Source of the DNA: Hymenobacter jeollabukensis
GTDB lineage: Bacteria > Bacteroidota > Bacteroidia > Cytophagales > Hymenobacteraceae
Length of the DNA stretch: 64,000 nucleotides
Assembly (NCBI RefSeq): GCF_005771675.1
Contig: NZ_VAJM01000002.1
Span: 248,001 to 312,000, forward strand
Direction: 5' to 3'
Shown: positions 24,621 to 34,825 of the stretch, piece after piece
How the letters are laid out: each line of letters opens with the position of its first letter
Position numbering within the stretch: position 1 is the first letter of the stretch
Program-made: the position numbers and the translations under genes
Notes under the pieces: generated by a model
The model's input: the letters and a program-made list of their open reading frames with translations, nothing else
The model's database searches: none
What the model was told of the DNA's origin: nothing

Positions 24621-25847
24621 TTACACCAGCTGCCGCAGGGCCAGCTCGAAGGAGGTGCGGGCCAGGTGCAGCTCGCGGCCTTGAGCGTGGGCGCGCTCCA
24701 GGGCCCGCAGAATGGTGCGCGAGATGTCGCCGAAGATGGCCTGGTCGGTGATTTCGGCGTTGGTTTCCATCAGGTAGGCGAAAACGCGCGCCATGCCGCA
24801 GTTGGCAATGAAGTCGGGGACCACGGCCACGTGCGCGTCGGCGTACTCGCCGGTGGGGCCGAAGAAGATTTCCGGGTCGGCGAAGGGCACGTTGGCCCCG
24901 CAGCTGATGACTTCCAGCCCGCCGGCCAGCAGCTGCTCCACCTGGGCGCGCGTAACCAGGCGCGAAGCCGCCGCCGGCACGAAGATTTCGGCGCCCGAGG
25001 TCCAGATCTGCTCGTTCACCTGCTCGAACGAGAGCATATTGTCGGCCGTCAGCGCGTTGCCCTGGCGCTGCAGCAGCAGGTCCTTGATTTCCTCGAACGA
25101 GAATCCCTCCGGCTTCAGCAGCCCACCGGCCCGGTCGATGATGCCGGTGACGATGGCGCCCTGCTGGGCCAGGTAGTAAGCGGCGGCGGCGCCCACGTTG
25201 CCCCAGCCCTGGATGATGGCGCGCTTGCCCCGCACGTCCTGGTCTTTCCAGAGGCGGTAGTAGTGGCGCACGCCCTCGGCCACGCCGTAGCCAGTGATGA
25301 GGTCGGCCACGGTGTAGCGGCGGGCGCGGTCGGGGGTGTACTGCTCGTCCTCGACCACCTTAATCACGCCCTGGCGCAACTGCCCCACTTTCTGAATCTT
25401 CTGCGGCTCGCTGGCGCGGTAGTGCCCCGTCACGATGCCTTCCTGCGGGTGCCACAAGCCGTAATCCTCCGTAATCGGAATGACCTCATGAATTTCGTCC
25501 ACGTTCAGGTCGCCGCCGGTGCCATAGTAGTTCTTGAGCAGCGGAATCACGGCGCGGTACCAGCGCTCCAGCACGCCGCGCTTGCGCGGGTCCTGCGGGT
25601 CGAAGTTGATGCCCGACTTGGCCCCGCCGATGGCCGGCCCCGACACGGTGAACTTCACCTCCATGGTCTTGGCCAGGCTTTCCACCTCGCGCTTGTCGAG
25701 GCCCTTGCGCATGCGGGTGCCGCCGCCGGCCGCCCCGCCCCGCAGGGAGTTGATGACCACCCAGCCTTCGGCCTCGGTTTCAGAGTCTTTCCACTCAAAG
25801 ACGATTTCGGGACGCTTGTTTTCGAAGGTGGCCAGCAGGTCGCGCAT
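24621..25847 (-). CDS. Glu/Leu/Phe/Val dehydrogenase family protein
   Basis: This 408-aa ELFV dehydrogenase begins MRDLLATFENKRPEIVFEW. The N-terminal substrate domain has RGGAAGGGTRMRKG and AIGGAKSGINFDPQDP, where K is the catalytic lysine. The dehydrogenase domain has IIQGWGNVGAAAAYYL (NAD-binding GxGxxG-like) and VVPDFIANCGMARVFAYLME. It is a divergent paralogue of the enzymes at 10140-11231 and 49588-50877, with an unusual N-terminal substrate loop, so its amino-acid specificity is uncertain. A TACCTTTG box on the minus strand (25929-25936) could be its promoter. Confidence 0.85.
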   Translation of the reverse strand: MRDLLATFENKRPEIVFEWKDSETEAEGWVVINSLRGGAAGGGTRMRKGLDKREVESLAKTMEVKFTVSGPAIGGAKSGINFDPQDPRKRGVLERWYRAVIPLLKNYYGTGGDLNVDEIHEVIPITEDYGLWHPQEGIVTGHYRASEPQKIQKVGQLRQGVIKVVEDEQYTPDRARRYTVADLITGYGVAEGVRHYYRLWKDQDVRGKRAIIQGWGNVGAAAAYYLAQQGAIVTGIIDRAGGLLKPEGFSFEEIKDLLLQRQGNALTADNMLSFEQVNEQIWTSGAEIFVPAAASRLVTRAQVEQLLAGGLEVISCGANVPFADPEIFFGPTGEYADAHVAVVPDFIANCGMARVFAYLMETNAEITDQAIFGDISRTILRALERAHAQGRELHLARTSFELALRQLV

Positions 25848-25928
25848 GGAGGCAGGGAAAAGGGGGAGAGAAATGGGTGGGAACTGCCGGCCGGGGCTTC
25901 TCCAGGGACGAAAACTCCGGCGGCGGGC

Positions 25929-25936
25929 CAAAGGTA
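25929..25936 (-). promoter_or_regulatory. -7 box for the ELFV dehydrogenase
   Basis: On the minus strand this reads TACCTTTG, an exact TAnnTTTG match. It lies 81 bases before the ATG at 25847. No clear -33 element is visible. Confidence 0.45.
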
Positions 25937-26104
25937 CAGCCACCCGCGCAATCGGTGAATTTTGTATTTCAACAACCTCAGAGAAAGTCAGTCGTCCCGA
26001 AATGAGGCAAAAAGCCGGGCTGTATAGGAACTTTAGACTATAGGAAGCACGTATTACCCGTACCGTATTCGCTACGGCTCCACACTCCACCTTTGTACGT
26101 CTCC

Positions 26105-26413
26105 ATGAAACCACTGCTTTCGCGCGTAGAATCGAAAAAAGTGGATAAGGCTGCCGCGATGCTCAAGGTTTTGGCTCACCCCAAGCGCCTGGCCATCGTT
26201 GATTTGCTTGGTAAAGAAGATAAAATGACCGTGACGGAAATTTACCGCACGCTCGGCTTACCTCAGGCCATTGCATCTCAGCACCTTATCACCTTGAAAG
26301 ACCGCGGCATCCTCTCGTCTTTCAAAGTCGGCACCAAGATCTACTACTCCCTCTCCATCCCGAAGCTGCTCGACGTAATCGATACGCTCGAAGGCTGCTG
26401 CGACACGATGTAA
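26105..26413 (+). CDS. ArsR-family winged-helix transcriptional regulator
   Basis: This 102-aa protein has the ArsR fold: AAMLKVLAHPKRLAIVDLLGKEDKMTVTEIYRTLGLPQAIASQHLITLKDRGILSSFKVGTKIYYSL, where the second half is the recognition helix and wing. It ends in CC (EGCCDTM), a possible metal or redox site, but the CxC motif of metal-sensing ArsR proteins is absent. A CACCTTTG box 9 bases before the ATG suggests a short leader. Codon use is less GC-rich than in neighbours. The target is unknown. Confidence 0.88.
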   Translation: MKPLLSRVESKKVDKAAAMLKVLAHPKRLAIVDLLGKEDKMTVTEIYRTLGLPQAIASQHLITLKDRGILSSFKVGTKIYYSLSIPKLLDVIDTLEGCCDTM

Positions 26414-26436
26414 GGGACGCCCAACCTAGCTATGAG

Positions 26437-26484
26437 CCCGAAGGCCCTGCTTCTCCAGCGAGAAGCAGGGCCTTCGGGTTTTTT
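26437..26484 (+). terminator. Strong terminator after the ArsR-type regulator
   Basis: CCCGAAGGCCCTGCTTCTC pairs perfectly with its 19-base complement around a 4-base loop and is followed by TTTTTT. Confidence 0.92.
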
Positions 26485-26506
26485 GATGGCGGCCTAAATT
26501 TCAGCC

Positions 26507-26543
26507 CGTCAGGTCGAGCTTGCCGAGACATCTCGCGTGCTGA
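26507..26543. repeat. Half REPIN-like element (copy 5)
   Basis: A single arm only: CGTCAGGTCGAGCTTG followed by CCGAGACATCTCGCGTGCTGACG. No matching inverted arm lies nearby, so this is a solitary REP unit or a decayed element. Confidence 0.7.
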
Positions 26544-26568
26544 CGTTCTGCTGTTCCTGGCCCAAACG

Positions 26569-26598
26569 ACAGCGCCACCGCTGGTTAGCGGTGGCGCT
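26569..26598 (-). terminator. Hairpin downstream of hemA
   Basis: AGCGCCACCGCT and AGCGGTGGCGCT pair around a 4-base loop, 26 bases beyond the hemA stop on the minus strand. The T-run after it is weak (GTCGTTTG). Confidence 0.6.
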
Positions 26599-26623
26599 AC
26601 ATATCATACCTGCAAAACCGGCT

Positions 26624-27898
26624 TTAGGCCGTGGCCTGCTGGCGCTCCAGGTCGAAGAGGTCGTTGAGCACGTCGATGAGCTGGTCGGCTTCGTCGCGCT
26701 TGCAGGCGGCTTTGAGCTGCAGTACGTGCTGCTTCAGTACCTTCTGCATCAGGCTCTTGGTGATGTCGTCGAGGCGCTTGGCTTCCTCGGGCGACACCTT
26801 CTTCTGGTAGCGGTCCAGCTCTTCCTGGCGCAGGCTTTCCAGGGCGCCTTTGATTTTGTGAATCACCGGGCCCACCATCATTTCGCGGCTCCACTCGTCG
26901 AGGCCGGCGAGGGTTTCTTCGATGATGCTACGCACCTGCGGTACCGAAGCCAGGCGGCGCTCCACCGCGGCCGAGGCGCGCGACTGAATGGAGTCGATGT
27001 TGTAGAGCAGCACGCCGGGCACGCGCTCCACGTCGGCTTCGATGCTGCGCGGCACCGAGAGGTCGATGAAGAACTTATAGCTGAGCACTTCCAGGCGCTC
27101 TACCAGCTCCACGGTGAAGTAGGGCGTGTCGCGGGCAATGGAGGAGATGACCACGTCCGACTCGCGCAGGGCTTCGGTCAGGTTCTCGAAGTCGATGACC
27201 TTCAGACCTTCGCACTCGGCGGCCAGCAGTTCGGCCTTGGAGCGGGTGCGGTTGCAGATGGTCACATCGGCGAAGTTCTTGTTGCCGGCGAGGTGGCGGC
27301 ACACGTCGGCGCCGATTTCGCCCAGGCCCACCACCAGCACGCGCGGGTTGGCCACGTCGGCGGTCAGCTCTTCCACCAGCTCCACGGCGGCGTAGGAAGT
27401 GGATGCGGCCCCGTCGCGGAAGGCGGTTTCCTGCTGTACGCGCTTGTTGGTGAAGAAGACCGAGTGCAGCAGGCGGTGCAGGAAGGGCCCGGCCGCGTCG
27501 GCATCGGCCGACCACTGGTAGGCCTGCTTCACCTGGTTGCTGATCTGCAGGTCGCCCACCACCTGTGCGTCGAGGCCCATGGCTACCTCGAAGAGGTGGC
27601 GGGCGGCCTCGTCGCAGTTGTTGCGGACGCTGAAGTACTCGTAGTAGTCGGCAATGTCGACTACGCCCTTGAGCTGGCCGAGGGCCTCGATGATGGCGGG
27701 GCTCTGGTCGCGCTCGGCGGCGTAGTAAATTTCGGTGCGGTTGCAGGTGCTGAGCACGAGCAGGTCCGCGAGGCCAAGCTGCTGGTGCAGCGTGTCGAGG
27801 AAACGACGGCAGGCCGGTTCATCCAACGCAATCAGCTCGCGAATCGCGAGGGGTGCGGTTTTATAGGATAGCCCTACGGCCTTGAACGGGTGGGTCAT
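26624..27898 (-). CDS. hemA: Glutamyl-tRNA reductase
   Basis: This 424-aa protein reduces glutamyl-tRNA to glutamate-1-semialdehyde, the first step of C5 tetrapyrrole synthesis. The catalytic cysteine lies in VLSTCNRTEIYY. The NADPH domain has VLVVGLGEIGADVCRHL and the motif VTICNRTRSKAELLA, and a C-terminal helical dimerisation domain completes the fold. The ATG at 27898 begins the family N-terminus HPFKAVGLSYKTAPLAIRE. A TAATTTTG box (27932-27939, minus strand) is a possible promoter. No other heme gene is adjacent. Confidence 0.95.
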   Translation of the reverse strand: MTHPFKAVGLSYKTAPLAIRELIALDEPACRRFLDTLHQQLGLADLLVLSTCNRTEIYYAAERDQSPAIIEALGQLKGVVDIADYYEYFSVRNNCDEAARHLFEVAMGLDAQVVGDLQISNQVKQAYQWSADADAAGPFLHRLLHSVFFTNKRVQQETAFRDGAASTSYAAVELVEELTADVANPRVLVVGLGEIGADVCRHLAGNKNFADVTICNRTRSKAELLAAECEGLKVIDFENLTEALRESDVVISSIARDTPYFTVELVERLEVLSYKFFIDLSVPRSIEADVERVPGVLLYNIDSIQSRASAAVERRLASVPQVRSIIEETLAGLDEWSREMMVGPVIHKIKGALESLRQEELDRYQKKVSPEEAKRLDDITKSLMQKVLKQHVLQLKAACKRDEADQLIDVLNDLFDLERQQATA

Positions 27899-28309
27899 AG
27901 CGGGAGCTACGGGCGACGTAGAAGTGGACGACAAAATTACGGCGCAATTCGCAAGGGTGAAAACCCGAAAACAACCTTCGTGGTTCGGCGTCGGGGTGAA
28001 CTGCGTTTTTAGCGGGTTAAAACGGCTTAATAGCGCGGGCAAGTGACAAAAATCATTTGCATCGCGGTTGGTTTAAGCCGCTTGGGAGCAACGGGTTAAA
28101 GGTATATAGAGACGCGGGGTGGCGTCAATCCCCAAATGATGTGGGCCGCCAACCCCGGCGCGGGGCCGGCGGCAGAATAATATCGACGGGCGGGCGGGGC
28201 CGAATGGCGCGGGGAGGCATCGGTGGAGAGCAGGGCTGCGTACTTTCGCAGTTGCTGTACGCGTTGGGGTAACCGGTTTGGTTGCCTGCGGCTGCCTTTT
28301 CCTTTGCCT
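27899..28309. other. Divergent intergenic region hemA / histidine kinase
   Basis: It holds the hemA -7 box (TAATTTTG on the minus strand, 27932-27939) and, for the kinase, TACTTTCG at 28241-28248. Between them is a very GC-rich stretch (28150-28210) that can fold into several hairpins. No ORF or RNA gene is convincing. Confidence 0.4.
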
Positions 28310-29494
28310 GTGCTTCCCATTTACGACCAAAAATCCCGGATTAAGCTGCTTATCGTGGTGCTGGCGCTGATTATCGGTGCCGTCACGGTGGTGTATACCA
28401 ACCTGCTGGTGAGCCGCCTGGCGGAGCGGGAGCAGCAGCAGATCGACCGGTACGCCCGCACGCAGCGGTTTTTGATTGGCACCGAGCAGGAAGACGCCAC
28501 GACGGATTTTCTGCGCACCGAAATCATCCAGGAAAACTCGAATATCCCGGTGATTCTGGCCGACGGCGACGGCAACATCGTGGATTCGCGCAATATCACG
28601 GTACCCAGCGGCCTGAACGAAACGCGGCGGCAGGCCTTTCTGCACGGGCAGCTGGAAGAGATGAAGGCCCAGCACCCGCCCATCGTCATCAAGATCAGTA
28701 GCAACCAGCGCAACTACATCTACTACAAGGATTCGCTGATTCTGACGCAGCTGCGTACCTACCCGCTGGTGCAGTTGGGCGTTATTGCCTCGCTGGCCGT
28801 CATTGCCTACCTCGTGTTCAGCACCTCGCGGCGGGCCGAGCAAAACCGCGTGTGGGTGGGCCTGGCCAAGGAAACGGCCCACCAGCTGGGCACCCCGCTG
28901 AGCAGTATGCTGGCCTGGGTGGATTACATGCGGTCCTCGGAGCGCTTCGCGGGCGAAGAGGTGGTGGAAGAGCTGGACAAGGACGTGAAGCGCCTGCAGA
29001 TCATCACGGAGCGCTTCTCCAACATCGGCTCGGTGCCGGTGCTCAAGGACGAAAACATCCGCGAGGTGGCCGAGCGGGCCATTGATTACCTGAAGGTGCG
29101 GGTGTCGCGCAAGGTGGTGTTCAAGGTGGAAAGCCTGCTGGACCCCGACACCACGGCCAAAGTGAATGTCCCGCTGCTGGAGTGGGTTATCGAGAACATC
29201 TGCAAAAACGCCGTCGACGCCATGGACGGGCGCGGCTCCATCACCCTCATCATTCGCCACGGCGGGCGCAGCAACAAGCAGATTGCCCTCGACATCACCG
29301 ACACCGGCAAGGGCATTCCGAAGAGCAAGTTCGAGACGGTATTTCAGCCCGGCTACACCACCAAGAAGCGTGGCTGGGGCCTCGGGCTGGCCCTAGCCAA
29401 GCGCATCATCGAGAACTACCACAAGGGCCGGCTGTACGTGCGCTGGTCGGAGGTGGGCAAGGGCACCACGTTCCGGGTGCTGCTGAACGGGTGA
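28310..29494 (+). CDS. Sensor histidine kinase
   Basis: This is 394 aa from a GTG at 28310. TM1 is at residues about 12-32 (LLIVVLALIIGAVTVVYTNLL) and TM2 near 155-175, bracketing a periplasmic sensor region of about 120 aa. The phosphoacceptor motif is AKETAHQLGTPLSSML, a TAHQLGTPLS variant frequent in Bacteroidota. The ATPase has the N box VIENICKNAVDAM, DITDTGKGIP (G1) and GWGLGLALAKRI (G2). There is no receiver domain and no adjacent response regulator, so it is an orphan kinase. The frame is open upstream to 28223; the start is uncertain. Confidence 0.87.
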   Translation: MLPIYDQKSRIKLLIVVLALIIGAVTVVYTNLLVSRLAEREQQQIDRYARTQRFLIGTEQEDATTDFLRTEIIQENSNIPVILADGDGNIVDSRNITVPSGLNETRRQAFLHGQLEEMKAQHPPIVIKISSNQRNYIYYKDSLILTQLRTYPLVQLGVIASLAVIAYLVFSTSRRAEQNRVWVGLAKETAHQLGTPLSSMLAWVDYMRSSERFAGEEVVEELDKDVKRLQIITERFSNIGSVPVLKDENIREVAERAIDYLKVRVSRKVVFKVESLLDPDTTAKVNVPLLEWVIENICKNAVDAMDGRGSITLIIRHGGRSNKQIALDITDTGKGIPKSKFETVFQPGYTTKKRGWGLGLALAKRIIENYHKGRLYVRWSEVGKGTTFRVLLNG

Positions 29495-29522
29495 TTATGT
29501 GATTAAGAAACGGATAGAAAAT

Positions 29523-29708
29523 CCCGTCATCCTGAGGCGAAGCCGAAGGACCTTCCTCGAACCTTGCACCGCCGCTGCCGACGAAGTGCCGACGTTACTT
29601 AGCCGGAACGACAAAGCGCAGCCGCCAACGTCAGAGCGTTGGTGGCTGCGCTTCTTGGTTGGTGCAGAGTGTGAGGAAGGTCCTTCGGCTTCGCCTCAGG
29701 ATGACGGG
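29523..29708. repeat. REPIN-like palindrome type B (copy 6) with nested hairpin
   Basis: Two 36-bp arms (29523-29558 and 29673-29708) are exact reverse complements, starting CCCGTCATCCTGAGGCG. Inside, AAGCGCAGCC and GGCTGCGCTT form a second hairpin around CCAACG/CGTTGG. The arm stem here is TCCT/AGGA. It lies between the histidine kinase and the convergent CrtC-like gene. Confidence 0.88.
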
Positions 29709-29725
29709 CGTATTGCCTCAGCTGC

Positions 29726-30793
29726 CTACCGGTTCGTCATTTCCACGTAGGCGTTGCCGGTGACGGGCTTGCCGTGCTGGGTGCCGGTGACGCGGCACAT
29801 GCCTTCCCAATAGTTGAGCGAGGGCAGGGCTTTGAACAGCTTCAGGCTAAGCTCCTGCTGGGGCACCAGCGGCTCCACGGTCAGGTCGTAGCCTTGGGCG
29901 GGTACCTGCACGCGCCAGCGGGCGGGGTAGCGGCGGCCGGTGCCGGGGCTGAGCCAGTGGTCGAGGGCCTCCAGAGTGAAGTGCTTTTCTTCCAGGTGCT
30001 GGTTTTCGCCTTTGGGGCCGAACAGGGAGCCGCCGCCGATATGCTCGCCGGTTTTCTTCTGGTGCACGGTGTAGAGCATCAGGTCGTCGCCGGTTTCGTG
30101 CAGCTGAATGCTGAGCCAGTCCCAGGCAATGTCGCGCTTGTTGACCGAGCCGCAGTTCCACTGCCGGTCGTACCACAGCTCGCCCGTCACGGAGCGGGGC
30201 TGGCCGTCGAGGGTGAGGGTGCCGGTGGTGGTGAGGCGGGGGTAGCTGTAGTAGCCGGCCTTGGCCAGCGGGCCGTACTGCTCGTAGCCGGTGCCGCCGT
30301 GCAGCAACACGGGCTTGGCGGGCGTGGTCGTCAGGGCGAAGCTGGTGCCGGGGTGGGTGGTCATTTGGGCCTGCAGCTGGTAGCGGCCCTCCTGGCCGTC
30401 GAGCTGCCAGAGCTGGTCCTGCTTGGGCAGGCGCAGGCGCACGGGCAGCGAATCGGGCAGGATGCGCGCCTGGGGTTGCAGGGCGTAGTCGTAGTGAAAA
30501 CGCTGGTGCTTGGGGTCGGTCACGGCCACGTTCACCATCAGGTAGTCGCGCTTGCCCGAGGGGTTGAAGTGGAAGAACACGTACTCGATGCCGTACTGGT
30601 CGCCCGACTGGGCGTCGCGCAGGTGGCCGGTGAAGTACCACCATTCCACGGAGTTGCGCGGGTGGACGGCTTCTTCCTGGGGCAGTTGGGCGCGCTCGGC
30701 GAATTTGTCGTGCTTGGCGGTAGGCTTCAGAATACAACCGGTGGGACCGGTAAGCAGGAGCAGGGCGGTGGCAGCCGAAAGCAGCTTGTTCAT
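29726..30793 (-). CDS. CrtC/AttH-like lipocalin-fold lipoprotein
   Basis: This 355-aa protein has a lipoprotein signal (LLLLTGPTGC, modified Cys at residue 20). The remainder matches the carotenoid 1,2-hydratase/AttH double-lipocalin family: PRNSVEWWYFTGHL near the N-terminus, EYVFFHFNP, GTLTLDGQPRSVTGELWYDRQWN in the middle, and LNYWEGMCRVTGTQHGKPVTGNAYVEM at the end. Many members have no known enzymatic activity. As a lipoprotein it is probably outer-membrane associated and may bind a lipid or pigment. No carotenoid genes are nearby. Confidence 0.85.
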   Translation of the reverse strand: MNKLLSAATALLLLTGPTGCILKPTAKHDKFAERAQLPQEEAVHPRNSVEWWYFTGHLRDAQSGDQYGIEYVFFHFNPSGKRDYLMVNVAVTDPKHQRFHYDYALQPQARILPDSLPVRLRLPKQDQLWQLDGQEGRYQLQAQMTTHPGTSFALTTTPAKPVLLHGGTGYEQYGPLAKAGYYSYPRLTTTGTLTLDGQPRSVTGELWYDRQWNCGSVNKRDIAWDWLSIQLHETGDDLMLYTVHQKKTGEHIGGGSLFGPKGENQHLEEKHFTLEALDHWLSPGTGRRYPARWRVQVPAQGYDLTVEPLVPQQELSLKLFKALPSLNYWEGMCRVTGTQHGKPVTGNAYVEMTNR

Positions 30794-30856
30794 CGGCAGG
30801 ATAAGCCCCCGTGCGCCCGAAAAGTTTCGGTCAGCCGGCCCGGGCCGACGGCTCCG

Positions 30857-31405
30857 CTACTGGGTTGAAGCGCGCTGCGGCACAGGCCGCGAAGTCGCTT
30901 TGCCCAACCGGCGGACTTCGCGCCGGGGCAGCCCCGGGAGCGGCCGAGGCTGCGTCACTACGGAGTCGCGCTGCACCACGACGCGCAGCAGCGAATCGGC
31001 GGACTGCTGCAGAAACAGCACCGGCACCGCCCGCAGCCGAAACGCGGTGGCTTTGACTTGGAGGGTGTCAGTGGGGCTTTCGGCCAGCTGATCGGCCGTC
31101 AGCTCGAAGGCGAAGTAGCCTTGCTCGTCGCTCTGGGTGCCCAGCGCCAAGTGCTTCAGCCACAGCGCGGCGGCGGGCAGCGGTTCCTGGGTATAGGCAT
31201 CGAGCAGCTGCCCGCGCAGGCGGTAGGCCGTGGTGTCGGGCGACGAGGTTTTTGAGGCCGATTGGGCAGGCGCTGGCTGAATCGGAAGTGGCGGGGCCGG
31301 GTTTGGGCGGCCGGCAGCCGTCAGCAGGGTAGCTCCTAGCCCTAAGAGGATATGAGTAAGAGCATAAGTGCGGCTGAAACCGGCCGAATCATCGGAAAAG
31401 CGCAT
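30857..31405 (-). CDS. Carboxypeptidase-regulatory-like (peptidase-associated) protein
   Basis: This 182-aa protein has an N-terminal hydrophobic segment (THILLGLGATLLTAAG) and a Pro/Ala-rich linker. A beta-sandwich repeat follows: YRLRGQLLDAYTQEPLPAAALWLKHLALGTQSDEQGYFAFEL, the CarboxypepD_reg-like pattern. The C-terminus is basic. It is the last gene of a minus-strand set of three, 79 bases after the four-cysteine protein. Such domains occur in Bacteroidota envelope proteins, often near TonB-linked receptors; none is here. The start at 31405 is inferred from the membrane segment. Confidence 0.62.
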   Translation of the reverse strand: MRFSDDSAGFSRTYALTHILLGLGATLLTAAGRPNPAPPLPIQPAPAQSASKTSSPDTTAYRLRGQLLDAYTQEPLPAAALWLKHLALGTQSDEQGYFAFELTADQLAESPTDTLQVKATAFRLRAVPVLFLQQSADSLLRVVVQRDSVVTQPRPLPGLPRREVRRLGKATSRPVPQRASTQ

Positions 31406-31484
31406 AAATAGGGAATAGGGGCGCGCAAGGTACGTAATGCTCGGGTCAAGGTTAAGCAGGCTTTGTGCGTTGCGTCGAACGCGG

Positions 31485-32033
31485 TCAGCGCAACCAGTCC
31501 TCCAGCTGGAGCAGGGGTAGCCGTTGCGGCTCGGCCAGGACCGTGATGCGGACGCCCGTAACGGCACCACCCATAATAATTGGCATCGGCAGCGGCTGGG
31601 CGTACCGGATTGGCGCATCGAATTGTGTTTCTGTCGCTTCGGCGAGCGGCGCTGCGGCAACACGCGGCGCCTGCAGCCGAACAAACAAGGGGCGCAAGTG
31701 CTGGTCGGGCCAAATAGGCCGCTGAGCAGCGGCAGCGGTTGGAGTCAGGGTTGCCCAAACCACGGCGCCAGCCACCAGCCAGTGGTACCAGCGCGGGAGC
31801 AACCGGGGCGGAGTGATGAGCGGACGGTCGAGCTGATTGGGCCGGAAGCGTCCACAAGCATTGTCGGTGGCGTGAGAAAACCAGCGCAGCAGTTCCGCAT
31901 CACTCATGCGGGTGAAATCAACGACTACTTTGCGGCAGGCGAGGCAGTGGCGGCCCCGTCCGGCGGACGTCATCTGCTCCCAGTTTTCGTGGCAGGGCTG
32001 AGGTACGGTAACGACAAGGGAGGAATCCGGCAT
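31485..32033 (-). CDS. Membrane protein with N-terminal four-cysteine domain (paralogue 1)
   Basis: This 182-aa protein carries a compact motif at residues 14-61: C14, W18, M21, GRH-C30-LA-C33, then VVVDFTRM, and C60-G61 followed by FRPNQL. The spacing C-x15-C-x2-C-x26-C suggests a zinc-binding fold. One transmembrane helix follows (WYHWLVAGAVVWATLTPTAAAA), then about 80 residues with a hydrophobic core. The same N-terminal domain occurs in the gene at 32091-32789. No named family is recognised. Topology would leave the Cys domain in the cytoplasm and the C-terminus outside. Confidence 0.65.
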   Translation of the reverse strand: MPDSSLVVTVPQPCHENWEQMTSAGRGRHCLACRKVVVDFTRMSDAELLRWFSHATDNACGRFRPNQLDRPLITPPRLLPRWYHWLVAGAVVWATLTPTAAAAQRPIWPDQHLRPLFVRLQAPRVAAAPLAEATETQFDAPIRYAQPLPMPIIMGGAVTGVRITVLAEPQRLPLLQLEDWLR

Positions 32034-32090
32034 CGGGCGGGGTCTTGAGTGCCCCGAATGGATGCGCCGCCCTACCTGATTCCATACTGC

Positions 32091-32789
32091 CTACTCCGCT
32101 TCGGGAGGCGTAAACTTGATAGTCGACACGCGGGGTGGGGGCGGTAGCGACTTCGGCCGGTGCGGTACAAACGTCTCCCCGGGTTCCAGTGCCAGGTGGG
32201 ATTCGCCCAACACGGCTTCCAGGCCGCGCAGGCGCACCGTCAGCTCGGCCGCCAGCGGCACGCGCCGGCCGATGTGGTAATCGTGGGTGGCATCGGCGGA
32301 AGCGGTGACGTAGAGCATGGAGTCGCGCAGGGCGGGCGGCAGGCGCAGCGCGAAACGGCCCGCGGCGTCGCTGCGGGTCTGCACGCTGCTGTCGGCCAGG
32401 CTGGTAATGTAGGCCCCGGCAAGGGGGCGGCCGGAATTCAGGTCAACTACCTGCCCGTGCACCAGCACATCAGCGGGCGTGGCGGCGGGCGGCGTCCGGA
32501 GCTGCAGCTGTTCCGGCGCGGGCGTTTCGCAGGCGCCCAAGGTCACGGCGGCGGCGGCCAGCCAGACGGCCCAGTTGCGCGGCCGTTGATTATGAGCTAG
32601 TTGGTTGGGGCGAAAGTGGCCGCAGGTACGGCCGTGGCGGCCGAGCCAGGCCAGTACTTCCGCCTCATTCATGCGGGTGAAGTCGACCACGACTTTCTCG
32701 CAGGAGGTGCAGTAGCGGCCGCCGGCGACGGGCGTCATCTGCGCCCAGTCGGTGGGGCAGGGCTGGGGGACGGAGAGACGGGTAGCCAT
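32091..32789 (-). CDS. Four-cysteine domain plus carboxypeptidase-regulatory-like protein (paralogue 2)
   Basis: This 232-aa protein has a Cys domain at residues 11-57: C11, W15, M18, GRY-C27-TS-C30, VVVDFTRM, C56-G57, HFRPNQL, with spacing C-x15-C-x2-C-x25-C. A transmembrane helix (WAVWLAAAAVTLGAC) follows. The outer part (residues about 100-190) is a CarboxypepD_reg-like beta sandwich (VLVHGQVVDLNSGRPLAGAYITS ... GRFALRLPP). The combination suggests a cytoplasmic metal-binding sensor or anchor joined to an external domain (inference). The ATG at 32789 gives a domain start aligned with paralogue 1. Confidence 0.68.
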   Translation of the reverse strand: MATRLSVPQPCPTDWAQMTPVAGGRYCTSCEKVVVDFTRMNEAEVLAWLGRHGRTCGHFRPNQLAHNQRPRNWAVWLAAAAVTLGACETPAPEQLQLRTPPAATPADVLVHGQVVDLNSGRPLAGAYITSLADSSVQTRSDAAGRFALRLPPALRDSMLYVTASADATHDYHIGRRVPLAAELTVRLRGLEAVLGESHLALEPGETFVPHRPKSLPPPPRVSTIKFTPPEAE

Positions 32790-32923
32790 CAGCAGCGAGT
32801 AGGAATATAGGCGACAGAAACCGGCTCTAAATAACGAAGCTCGAAGCGGCCGGTAAAAGCCAACGCGCAACGCCGCCGCATTATTTTCTATCTTTTGGGC
32901 CTCCAAATTCTATTCTCCCCGCT

Positions 32924-34699
<1,776 letters not shown>

Positions 34700-34719
34700 G
34701 ATTCAAAGGCTTAGCCTGG

Positions 34720-34759
34720 GCCCGGCGCCGCGGCGGTAACGCCCGGCGCCGGGCTTTTT
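34720..34759 (+). terminator. Terminator after the APC permease
   Basis: GCCCGGCGCC pairs with GGCGCCGGGC around a 15-base loop, then TTTTT. Confidence 0.85.
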
Positions 34760-34825
34760 GTTTGCCGGCCGCGGGCGAGGTATACTTGAGTTGCTGGCAG
34801 CCTGCAGTTGCCCGTTGTGTGCTAT

